From assembly GCA_029260315.1 (NCBI GenBank), contig JAJDDM010000014.1, positions 1 to 36,044 of the forward strand: a stretch of 36,044 bases of DNA. The letters are read 5' to 3'. A program made the position numbers and the translations under genes. Of this stretch, positions 25,325-32,839 are shown piece by piece. Every line of letters starts with the position of its first letter. Positions within the stretch are counted from its first letter, which is position 1. The notes under the pieces were generated by a model. That model worked only from the letters and a program-made list of their open reading frames with translations. It had not been told where the DNA came from and did not search any database. This DNA is from Phycisphaerales bacterium. GTDB taxonomy: Bacteria > Planctomycetota > Phycisphaerae > Phycisphaerales > UBA1924.

Positions 25325-25720
25325 ATGGACCCCCGACGCGTACTCCTGGCCGACGACGAGGCCCACATCACCCACCTCCTGGCCCGTCGACTGGAGTCGA
25401 TGGGACACGACGTGCGCGTGGCCCGCGACGGCGAGGAGGCGTGGGCGATCCTCCTGGAGTGGACCCCCGACATGATGATCACCGACCTCCAGATGCCCTA
25501 TATCAGCGGCATTGAGCTGGTCTCCAAGGCCCGCCAGAAGCACCTGCTCGACAACGTGCCGGTCATCATGCTCACGGCGCGCGGGTACATCCTCAACAAG
25601 GACCAGATCGAAGAGGCGGGTATCACCAAGCTTGTCAGCAAGCCCTTCAGCGTTCGCGGCCTGACCGCGCTGGTAACAGATCTGCTCGAGGAATACGGCA
25701 ACGCGAGGCGGGCGGCATGA
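25325..25720 (+). CDS. Single-domain response regulator
   Basis: The 131-residue CheY-like receiver has no output domain. Acidic pocket D10 and D11, phospho-acceptor D54 (MMITDLQMP), T84 (IMLTARG) and K106 (VSKPFS) are all in place, so it should be phosphorylated. The stretch after LTARG (YILNKDQIEEAGI) is a little long. Its TGA overlaps the ATG of the HD-GYP gene (ATGA), so the two are coupled and likely work together. The FHA-GAF histidine kinase that ends just downstream on the other strand is the nearest candidate phosphodonor. Confidence 0.93.
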   Translation: MDPRRVLLADDEAHITHLLARRLESMGHDVRVARDGEEAWAILLEWTPDMMITDLQMPYISGIELVSKARQKHLLDNVPVIMLTARGYILNKDQIEEAGITKLVSKPFSVRGLTALVTDLLEEYGNARRAA

Positions 25721-27351
25721 GCGAGCTGGGCTCACAACGCAACCACCTCGACCCCTACGAGGTCGTCGCGGCGCGCTGCGCAGAACTCGGCCTTGCGGTC
25801 TGGCGGTGCAACCCCGCCGGCATCATCATCAGCGAGCCCGATGAGGAGGGCCTGCTCGGGCTCTGGCACAACGCCAGCACGCTCAGCCAGAAGATCGCTC
25901 GCGCGGTGTGCGAGCTCTCCGGCCAGACCCCGACCGAGCCCATCAAGCTCGACACCTCCTGCTGGGCCATCGTCGTCCCGGTCATGTGGCGCAACCGACT
26001 CGGCGGGTACATCGTCGCGCTCGCCCTGGGCGAAGATCTCTTCGAGAGCCAGCTCTTCGCAGACGCCTGTGAGAGCGCCCAACTCGACGTCGCCGCCACA
26101 CGCAGATGCCTGCGCGGGCGCGCGGGCCTCAACAGTAAGAGCGTGCAGCAGGCGATGCGCCTGGTCCGCTGGATGGTCGACGATCTCGAGTCCGTTGGCG
26201 AGCTCGACGAGACGATCTCCGGCTTCACCCTCCAACTCGGCAACGCCTACGAGACCATCGACCTGCTCTACGCCCTGGGGCACTCGATGAACGAGCCCAA
26301 CGAACCCGGGCAGTTCATCACCGCGGCCCTCGATCGACTCTATATCGCCATGGACTTCGCCTGGGTCGCCGCCGTCTTCCACGACGACGCCGACGCCGCG
26401 CCCGTCGTCCACGGGCGGTTCTATGCCCGCGGCGAGCCCACGATGCCGCAATCCAAGCTCCGCAAGGCATGCCGGGATCTGGTCGAATCCATCCCCACGC
26501 CCAAGGAACGCCACATCCTCAGCGACCGCCCGGGCTTCGACCCCGACGGCGGGCCGCAGATCATCCTTCAGCCCATCCTCCGCTCCCGGCGCCTCGCCGG
26601 ATTCCTGCTCGCGGGCGAGAAGGGCGGCGTCGATCCGCAGGTCAGCAGCTACGACACCCATCTGCTCGAGGCGACAGGCAGTTACATCGGACCCTTCCTC
26701 GAGAACGCCTCGCTCTACGAGACCCAGAACCGCATGTTCCTCGGCACGCTGCACGCCCTCACCAGCGCCATCGACGCCAAGGACCCCTACACCCACGGCC
26801 ATTCCGAGCGCGTCGCATACCTGGCCGCCCAACTCGCCTCGGCGATCGGCTTCGAGCACGATCAGGTCGAACGCGTCCACATCGCCGGGCTCGTGCATGA
26901 CATCGGCAAGATCGGCGTGCCTGAGCATATATTGAGCAAGCCCGGACGCCTCGACGACGCAGAGATGAACGCCATCCGCGAGCACCCCGCCATCGGGCAC
27001 CGCATCCTCCAGGACATCCCGTTGCTCGACGACATCCTGCCCGGCGTCCTCTACCACCACGAGCGCTGGGACGGCACGGGCTATCCCAGCGGCCTCGCCG
27101 GGGACAAGATCCCGCTCATCGCCCGCATCATCGGCGTCGCCGACACCTTCGACGCGATGAGCTCCAACCGCGCCTACCGCCCGGCACTCACGCGCGACCG
27201 CGTGCTCGCCGAGATCAGAAACTGCGCCGGCACGCAGTTCGATCCCGACCTTGTCGAGCCGTTCCTCGGCATCGACCTCGCCGAATACGACCGCATGGTC
27301 GAGCAGGCCCACGCAGAAAGCGCCAAGAGCGCGATCAGCCGCGCGGCCTGA
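25717..27351 (+). CDS. GAF / HD-GYP domain protein, probable cyclic-di-GMP phosphodiesterase
   Basis: This is a 544-residue cytoplasmic protein. Residues 1-150 form an N-terminal domain I do not recognise. A GAF-like fold spans about 185-330. The C-terminal HD-GYP domain (about 345-530) has the metal-binding HDIGKIG (H394, D395), preceded by THGHSERV and followed by IREHPAIGHRIL, YHHERWDGTGYPSGLAGDKI (the GYP signature) and the VADTFDAMSSNRAYRPAL helix. All metal ligands appear present, so hydrolysis of cyclic-di-GMP is likely. It is translationally coupled to the receiver gene before it. Its stop is 1 bp from the convergent stop of the histidine kinase. Confidence 0.93.
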   Translation: MSELGSQRNHLDPYEVVAARCAELGLAVWRCNPAGIIISEPDEEGLLGLWHNASTLSQKIARAVCELSGQTPTEPIKLDTSCWAIVVPVMWRNRLGGYIVALALGEDLFESQLFADACESAQLDVAATRRCLRGRAGLNSKSVQQAMRLVRWMVDDLESVGELDETISGFTLQLGNAYETIDLLYALGHSMNEPNEPGQFITAALDRLYIAMDFAWVAAVFHDDADAAPVVHGRFYARGEPTMPQSKLRKACRDLVESIPTPKERHILSDRPGFDPDGGPQIILQPILRSRRLAGFLLAGEKGGVDPQVSSYDTHLLEATGSYIGPFLENASLYETQNRMFLGTLHALTSAIDAKDPYTHGHSERVAYLAAQLASAIGFEHDQVERVHIAGLVHDIGKIGVPEHILSKPGRLDDAEMNAIREHPAIGHRILQDIPLLDDILPGVLYHHERWDGTGYPSGLAGDKIPLIARIIGVADTFDAMSSNRAYRPALTRDRVLAEIRNCAGTQFDPDLVEPFLGIDLAEYDRMVEQAHAESAKSAISRAA

Positions 27352-27352
27352 T

Positions 27353-29044
27353 CTACGCGTTTCCTAATGGATCGCTCTCCGCGGCCTTGCTCTCGGCGGT
27401 CGCCGCCGGATCCAGCTCCCCGTGCTGATCCGCCGGCAGGATCACCCGAAACGTCGTGCCCGAGACCTCCGATCGCACCTCGACGTGCCCCCGATGGTCC
27501 TCGATGATCCGCTTGGTCACCGCCAGGCCCAGGCCCGTGCCGCGCGTTCCCTTGGTCGTGTTGAACGGCTCGAAGATCCAGCGCAGCTTGTCCTCGGGAA
27601 TCCCCTGCCCGTTATCCCGCACCTGGATCTCCGCCATCGGCGGCTGGCTCTGCAGCAGCGGATCCGGCGTGTGATACATCGTCCGCACCGTCACCACGCC
27701 GCCGCTCGAATCCACCGCGTCCACGGCGTTGCCCATCAGGTTCATGATCGCCTGGTGCATCAGGTTCGGGTCCACCGCGATCGGCGGCATCTCCGGGTCC
27801 GGATCCAGGATCATCGCGCAGCCCTTCTCCTCACAGACCGGCCCGAGCAACTCGGCGCACTCCTCGATCAGCTTCTTCAGCGGCGTCAGCTCGATCTCCA
27901 CCTGCTTCTGGCGGCTGAACGTCAGCATGTTCACCGTCAGGCTCACGATCCGATCGATGTTGCGCTTCTGGATCGTCCAGCCGTCGCGCGCGACATCCAG
28001 GTCCTCGCGGTCCAGACCGATCTGCACCAGATCCGCCCCGCCGCGCAGACCCTGGAGAATGTTCTTGATCGAGTGGCTCAGGCTCGCGACGGTCTCGCCC
28101 ATCGCCGCCAGTCGCTCGGCGTTGATCTTCTGCGCTCCCAGCTCGGCGTTGGCCAGCGCCAGGCCCGTGTGCTGCCCGATCGCGTTCAACAGCGCCAACT
28201 GCTCGCGCGTGAACGAGAAGTTGATGATCGACGAGTCAATGTAAATCGCGCCATACACCCGGTCGCGATGACGGATCGGCGCGCAGATCGCAGAGCGAAT
28301 CTTGAACCGCTGCACGCTGTCGCCCGCCTGGAACCGCGGATCGTTCATCGCGTTGGTGCATAGAATCCCCTCGCCCTTGGTCACGCAATGCCTCAGGATC
28401 GTCCGGCTCACATGGATCCGCGCCTCGCTCTCATCCCTCGGCGGCAACTTGTACCGCACCACCGCCGGCTCCAGCGTCGTATCCACCCCCGCCCCGCGCA
28501 CCATGATGAACCCGCGCTCGGGACTGAACTCCCGAAACACAAGATCCATCACCGACGACAACAGCGTCCGCCGATCCGTCGTGTGCCCCAGCAGCGTCGT
28601 CAGGTGGTACACCACCTTCAGATGATGCACCGCCGCCGCCCCAGGCTCGGGCTCGGCGAGGATCACCGAGTCGTCCTCGCTCGCCAGCGTGTGCTCGAAC
28701 TCGGTCTCCAGAATCCCATCCGCCACGATGCTCACGGCGTTGGTCTTGGTCGGATCCACCGTCCCGAACGCGAACAGCGACGACCCCACGCGGACCAGAT
28801 CACCCCGGCGAAGCCGCACCCGCTCATCGATCCGGACGCCGTTGATCCACGTCCCGTTCTGGCTCTCAAGGTCCCGAATCCACCACTCGCCCGCGTCGGG
28901 CGTCAGCTCGGCGTGCCGACGACTCACCGTGTTGTCGCTGATCGGCAAGGCCTCGCTGGAGCGCCCCAGCAACTGCGGCTCGTTCGCCGGCAGCTCGAAC
29001 CGCTTGCCCGCGTCCGGCCCCTCGATGATCGTGAGTATCAGCAT
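27353..29044 (-). CDS. FHA-GAF sensor histidine kinase
   Basis: This 563-residue soluble sensor kinase has an N-terminal FHA domain (about 5-85: LLGRSSEALPISDNTVSRRH, then LESQNGTWINGVRI) that would bind phosphothreonine peptides. A GAF domain (about 150-300) includes ICAPIRHRDRVYGAIYIDSS. The HisKA helix has H324 in ASLSHSIKNILQG, and the ATPase has NLMGNAVDAVD, VRDNGQGIPEDKLRWIFEPF and GTGLGLAV. There are no membrane helices. ATG 29044 (MLILTIIEGPDAG) is chosen because FHA begins there; a longer start at 29092 would overlap the divergent gene. FHA plus the neighbouring Ser/Thr kinase suggests crosstalk, which is inference. Confidence 0.93.
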   Translation of the reverse strand: MLILTIIEGPDAGKRFELPANEPQLLGRSSEALPISDNTVSRRHAELTPDAGEWWIRDLESQNGTWINGVRIDERVRLRRGDLVRVGSSLFAFGTVDPTKTNAVSIVADGILETEFEHTLASEDDSVILAEPEPGAAAVHHLKVVYHLTTLLGHTTDRRTLLSSVMDLVFREFSPERGFIMVRGAGVDTTLEPAVVRYKLPPRDESEARIHVSRTILRHCVTKGEGILCTNAMNDPRFQAGDSVQRFKIRSAICAPIRHRDRVYGAIYIDSSIINFSFTREQLALLNAIGQHTGLALANAELGAQKINAERLAAMGETVASLSHSIKNILQGLRGGADLVQIGLDREDLDVARDGWTIQKRNIDRIVSLTVNMLTFSRQKQVEIELTPLKKLIEECAELLGPVCEEKGCAMILDPDPEMPPIAVDPNLMHQAIMNLMGNAVDAVDSSGGVVTVRTMYHTPDPLLQSQPPMAEIQVRDNGQGIPEDKLRWIFEPFNTTKGTRGTGLGLAVTKRIIEDHRGHVEVRSEVSGTTFRVILPADQHGELDPAATAESKAAESDPLGNA

Positions 29045-29055
29045 TCCGCGTCCGT

Positions 29056-29068
29056 CCGTTCGGAACGG
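29056..29068. promoter_or_regulatory. 13-bp palindrome in a 40-bp divergent gap (operator candidate)
   Basis: CCGTTCGGAACGG is a perfect palindrome about a central G. It lies in the 40-bp gap between the starts of the FHA histidine kinase (minus) and the AAA ATPase (plus), next to the TATCCT box of the latter, where a dimeric regulator could affect both promoters. Confidence 0.4.
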
Positions 29069-29084
29069 TATCCTCCTGACATCG

Positions 29085-30272
29085 ATGCCCAAGGACTATT
29101 CGCCATTCACCCCCGGCGTTCCGGTTCCCGCCGAGAGATTCGCGGGAAAGGCCGACGAGGTTCGGGTCCTGCTCGCCCGCTGCGAGCAGGCGCGCGCCGG
29201 GTCGCTCCAGTGCAGTTTCGTGATGGGTGAGCGCGGCGCGGGAAAGAGCTCGCTCTGCGCGCTGGTCGCCCGCAAGGCAGAACGCGACCTCGACCTGCTC
29301 ACCGCCCATGTGTTTCTCGGCGGCGTGAGCACCATCGAAGAGGCCTGCCGCCGGCTCTTCGACGAGATCGCACGCTCCAGCCAGCAGCGCCCCTGGTTCG
29401 ATCGCATTCTCAAGCTGTTCGGCAAACACCTGAAGGAGGTCGGGCTGTTCGGCGTCAGCGTCGGCTTCGATGCGACGATGGAGGAGCTTCGGGCCATCGC
29501 CCACCGCCTGCCCGATGAGCTGCACAACCTTCTCGACCGTCTCAACGATGCACGCAAGGGGCTGCTCATTGTCTTCGACGACATCAATGGGCTCGCCCAG
29601 AGCCCCCAGTTCGCCAACTGGCTCAAGAGCTTCATCGACCAGACGAGCCTGCGCGATCCGCCGCTGCCCGTCCACCTCGTGCTCGCCGGCCTGCCCGATC
29701 GACGCAAGAGCCTCATCGCCCTCCAACCATCGCTGGATCGCCCCTTTCATCTGACCGAGACCTCGCTGATCCAGCCCGAGGACGCCGCTCGTTTCCTTCG
29801 CGAGTCGTTCCGAAACGTCGGCGTGGAGGCGGATGGTCGAGCCATTGACCTGCTCTGTGACTACGCCGGCGGTTACCCGGCCCTGCTCCAGGAGATCGGA
29901 GACGCCGCGTTCAAGGCCGACACCGACGACCGACTCGACATGGACGACGCGAGCAAGGGCGTCGTGGACGCGGCGTACGTCGTCGGGCAGAAATACCTCC
30001 AGCCCGCCGTCTTCGATGCCATCCGCAGTGACAGATATCGCTCGCTGCTCTCGACCCTGGCCTCGCTCACGATGCGCGGCGAGGATGAGATCCGACGCAA
30101 GGACGTCCTCGACAAGCTCGACGACGAGCAAGTCCGCGTCTTCGACAACTTCATCCGAAAAATGAAGGAACTCGACGTGATCGAATCGCCCGGCCACGGC
30201 GTGTATCGGTTCAAGAGCGTCCTCCATCGCCTCTACTACCGCATGGTCGCCAGCGAGTCGGAGAACCGCTGA
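29085..30272 (+). CDS. AAA/STAND-like ATPase with C-terminal winged helix
   Basis: The 395-residue ATPase has Walker A GERGAGKSS (about residues 47-55) and Walker B LLIVFDDING (about 159-168). It also has sensor-like LVLAGLPDRR and the helical AAA lid (EDAARFLRESFRNVGVEADG, then LCDYAGGYPALLQEIGDAAF). The last 80 residues (RRKDVLDKLDDEQVRVFDNF, then IRKMKELDVIESPGHGVYRF) look like a winged helix, giving an Orc1/AAA_16-like layout. Partner or target unknown. There is no Shine-Dalgarno; TATCCT lies 10 nt before the ATG. It is 3 bp upstream of holA, so the two are co-transcribed. It may be a DNA-linked ATPase, but no specific role can be read off. Confidence 0.8.
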   Translation: MPKDYSPFTPGVPVPAERFAGKADEVRVLLARCEQARAGSLQCSFVMGERGAGKSSLCALVARKAERDLDLLTAHVFLGGVSTIEEACRRLFDEIARSSQQRPWFDRILKLFGKHLKEVGLFGVSVGFDATMEELRAIAHRLPDELHNLLDRLNDARKGLLIVFDDINGLAQSPQFANWLKSFIDQTSLRDPPLPVHLVLAGLPDRRKSLIALQPSLDRPFHLTETSLIQPEDAARFLRESFRNVGVEADGRAIDLLCDYAGGYPALLQEIGDAAFKADTDDRLDMDDASKGVVDAAYVVGQKYLQPAVFDAIRSDRYRSLLSTLASLTMRGEDEIRRKDVLDKLDDEQVRVFDNFIRKMKELDVIESPGHGVYRFKSVLHRLYYRMVASESENR

Positions 30273-30275
30273 TCC

Positions 30276-31274
30276 ATGGCCCGCCGACCTGCCAAGCCGA
30301 CCCGAGCACCCAAGCTCGACGCCTCCACGCGCGTCGCCCTGTTCCTCGGCAAGGAGGCCTTCGTCCGCGACGCCCACCTCGCCAATCTCCGCCGGGCCCT
30401 CGAGCAGGTCCACGGCGAGATCCAGATCGCACGATTCCGGGCCAATGAGTACGAGATCGCAGACGTCCTCGACGAGGCCCGCAGCTTCGGGCTCATGACC
30501 GCCCACAAGCTCATCATCGTCAGCGACGCCGCCGACCTCGTCGCCGGCGAGACCAACCGCAGGGCGATGGAACGCTACGTCCAGAGCCCGACAGAGAGCG
30601 CCACCCTCGCGCTGCTCAGCGACACCTGGCACAAGGGCAAGCTCGACAAGATGATCGCCGAGGTCGGCGCGATCGTCCCGTGCGAGGCCCTCGGCGAGCC
30701 CGAAGCGCTGCGATGGGTCGAGATGCGCGCGAGCAAACACCACAAGGTCCGCATCGAACGCGACGCCGCCCGTCTGCTCGTCGAACGCCTCGGCACCTCC
30801 CTCCAGCGCCTCGACAGCGAGCTGGCAAAGCTCGCCGCCGACCACCCCAACATCGACGAGCAGGCCGTCCGCACTCTCGTCGGCAGGACCCGCGAAGAAG
30901 AGGTCTGGGGCATCCAGAGCGACCTGCTGCGCGCCCGCCCGGCCTACGCCATCGCCCAGGTCCGCGAGGCCTTGGAAATCTCGCGCCACCCCCCCGTCCT
31001 GGTCAGCTACGCGATGACCGACCTGACGCGCAAGCTGCACGCCTTCGCGCGAGGCCTCGAAGAACGCATCCCTCCCGCCCAGCTCGTCAAGATACTGCGA
31101 CTCTGGGGCGGCTCGGCACGCGCGATTGAGGAGGCCGCCCGCAGGATCGGCCCCGAGCCCGCCGCACGCCTCTTCCGCGAGGCCGTCGCGACCGACGCCG
31201 CGATCAAGTCCGGCCTGGGCAAGCCCGAACGCCGCCTCGAACGACTCGCCCTCCAGATCGCCTCCACCCGTTGA
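30276..31274 (+). CDS. holA: DNA polymerase III delta subunit
   Basis: The 332-residue subunit of the clamp loader opens the beta sliding clamp on DNA. Family pattern: VALFLGKEAFVRDAHLANLR at the start; the EIADVLDEARSFGLMTAHKL segment containing the SFGLM-like clamp-binding contact; LIIVSDAADLV; LALLSDTWHKGKLDKM; a lid (LLVERLGTSLQRLDSELAKL); and the collar helices with EEVWGIQSDLLRARP. Walker motifs are absent, as expected for delta. The length matches the usual 320-345. It follows the AAA ATPase gene by 3 bp and is followed by a lipoprotein gene. Confidence 0.9.
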   Translation: MARRPAKPTRAPKLDASTRVALFLGKEAFVRDAHLANLRRALEQVHGEIQIARFRANEYEIADVLDEARSFGLMTAHKLIIVSDAADLVAGETNRRAMERYVQSPTESATLALLSDTWHKGKLDKMIAEVGAIVPCEALGEPEALRWVEMRASKHHKVRIERDAARLLVERLGTSLQRLDSELAKLAADHPNIDEQAVRTLVGRTREEEVWGIQSDLLRARPAYAIAQVREALEISRHPPVLVSYAMTDLTRKLHAFARGLEERIPPAQLVKILRLWGGSARAIEEAARRIGPEPAARLFREAVATDAAIKSGLGKPERRLERLALQIASTR

Positions 31275-31357
31275 GTGCAGAACCGCTGAATCCCAAAGCC
31301 GCCGCGTCTATCCGGTCGATGCTCAGGCGGGACCATCGCGGAGCGAGGTTGTCGGCC

Positions 31358-32557
31358 ATGCGCAAGGATTGCACACTCTCAGCCCTCTTTCTCCTTGCGC
31401 TCGTCGGCTGCGCCGACCCGGGTGGCCCCCGCCTCGAACCGGTCAACACGGGGCTCAATCGCCTCGCCAGCGCCGAGAACGCCGCGACGCAGACGCCCGC
31501 CGGGCTCCCCGATCCCATGAGCGCGACCGAGCCCACGGATCCGTGGCTCCAGGCCGCGGTCAATCTCCAGGAACTGCTCGAACTCGACGGCCGGCCGAGC
31601 GATCCGCCGACAGATGCGGCCCCCGCCATCGAGCCCGCCGACACGTCATTGGAAGCCCTCGCCACACAATCATCCGAGATCGAGCCCCCGCCGGACTCAT
31701 CCTCTGGCGACCCGAACGCAGACATCGAAGTCGCTTCGGAAGACGCGGACGCCTCGGCCGACGACGCCACCGAGATCGTCGGCCCGCCCGTCCCGAATGA
31801 TCTGTCAGAACGTGCGGACGTGTTGGCCACCAACGCTCCTTCGCCCGACGAGATCGCCCGTCAGATGCTGCAAGTGATGCTGGAACGCGCCGCGCCGGGC
31901 GATCCGAGCGAGACCGCCCGCGCCGTCTTTCTCGCCGCCGCCCTCGACCTGCCCGACGATGAGCTCGACGCCCTCGACCTGCACCCCAGCGAGCGTGCCC
32001 GCATCGACGCGGCCCGCGCATTCGCACGCTCGCTCACCAGCCAGAGCGTCACCAACGACCAGATCCTCAAGCAGCTCGAGACGCTCTCGAACGATCTCGC
32101 GGCCTCGTCCGACGCCTTCCGCGTCCGCGAGGCGAGACTGTGCAGCGAGGTCCGCGCCTTCGGCGACTACTCGCCCATCGACGACGCCACGCTGCTCGTG
32201 GGCGTTCCCAACCGCCTGATCGTCTACACCGAACCAGACCGCTTCGCCAGCCGGGAAACGACGCTCGATGGACGGACCTTGTTCGAGGTCGAGCTCTCCC
32301 AGGGTTTGACCCTGTACCACGACGCGCCGGGCGAGCTCCAGGTGTGGCACCAGCCGCGCGCCCGCATCGTCGAAACCTCGCGCCGCCAGCGCAGAGATTT
32401 CTACCTGGTCAACGAGATCGAGCTGCCGGCCCGCCTGAGCGTCGGGTCGTACCTGCTCAAGGTCACGACCCGCGACGAGGTCTCCGGCGCGATCGCCGAG
32501 CGCACGCTCCCGATCCGGATCGTCGCCGACCCCACCCTCGTACACGTCGGCGGGTGA
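31358..32557 (+). CDS. Lipoprotein of unknown function
   Basis: This is a 399-residue protein with a lipoprotein signal (LSALFLLALVGC, lipidation at C18). Residues 20-190 are acidic, Pro/Ala/Asp-rich and probably disordered. A helical stretch (about 190-275, with EIARQMLQVMLERAAPGDPS, then ALDLPDDELDALDLHP) is followed by a beta domain (about 280-399: LIVYTEPDRFASRE, VELSQGLTLYHDAPGELQVW and FYLVNEIELPARLS). This resembles other planctomycete lipoproteins but no family name is certain. ATG 31358 is chosen so that the lipobox is near the N-terminus; a longer in-frame start at 31271 is unlikely. It may be co-transcribed with holA. Confidence 0.75.
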   Translation: MRKDCTLSALFLLALVGCADPGGPRLEPVNTGLNRLASAENAATQTPAGLPDPMSATEPTDPWLQAAVNLQELLELDGRPSDPPTDAAPAIEPADTSLEALATQSSEIEPPPDSSSGDPNADIEVASEDADASADDATEIVGPPVPNDLSERADVLATNAPSPDEIARQMLQVMLERAAPGDPSETARAVFLAAALDLPDDELDALDLHPSERARIDAARAFARSLTSQSVTNDQILKQLETLSNDLAASSDAFRVREARLCSEVRAFGDYSPIDDATLLVGVPNRLIVYTEPDRFASRETTLDGRTLFEVELSQGLTLYHDAPGELQVWHQPRARIVETSRRQRRDFYLVNEIELPARLSVGSYLLKVTTRDEVSGAIAERTLPIRIVADPTLVHVGG

Positions 32558-32839
32558 GCCTGCCATTGAGGCAGGGTCGGCGTCAGAACGTCCGAGAATG
32601 TCCCGGCCTGTCCATTCCGGACCCCGCCCGTCGCCCACCGGCGGGTTTCGCAGTGTGGCACGCCCCGTGCTGCCGATAGGGGGTCCGCACGCTGGGTTGG
32701 GAATCGAACCGGGGCTCCTAGAGTTTCGTCTGGGAGGACCGATAGCTCGATCTTGCCTGGTGGCCACCCGGGGAGTGGGCGGCACGCGGAGAGGATCGCA
32801 CGGGGGTATCCCGTCCGGTCGCCAGAACGGAGGTCTCGC
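32558..32839 (+). promoter_or_regulatory. clpC upstream region with a sigma-54-like promoter
   Basis: The 282-bp gap starts with a hairpin CCTGCC-ATTGA-GGCAGG (32559-32575) next to the lipoprotein stop, then a CCCGCC...GGCGGG stem followed by TTT that may end the upstream transcript. TGGCAC (32656-32661) and GTGCT (32667-32671) form a -24/-12 pair with GG and GC exactly 10 nt apart, one mismatch from the sigma-54 consensus in the -12 box. Transcription would begin near 32682. GGAGG (32829-32833) is the clpC ribosome-binding site. Confidence 0.4.

Noticed and set aside
28866-31040. Minus-strand open frame of about 720 codons opposite the AAA ATPase and holA
   Set aside because: It has no recognisable domain, and both plus-strand genes have clear family motifs.
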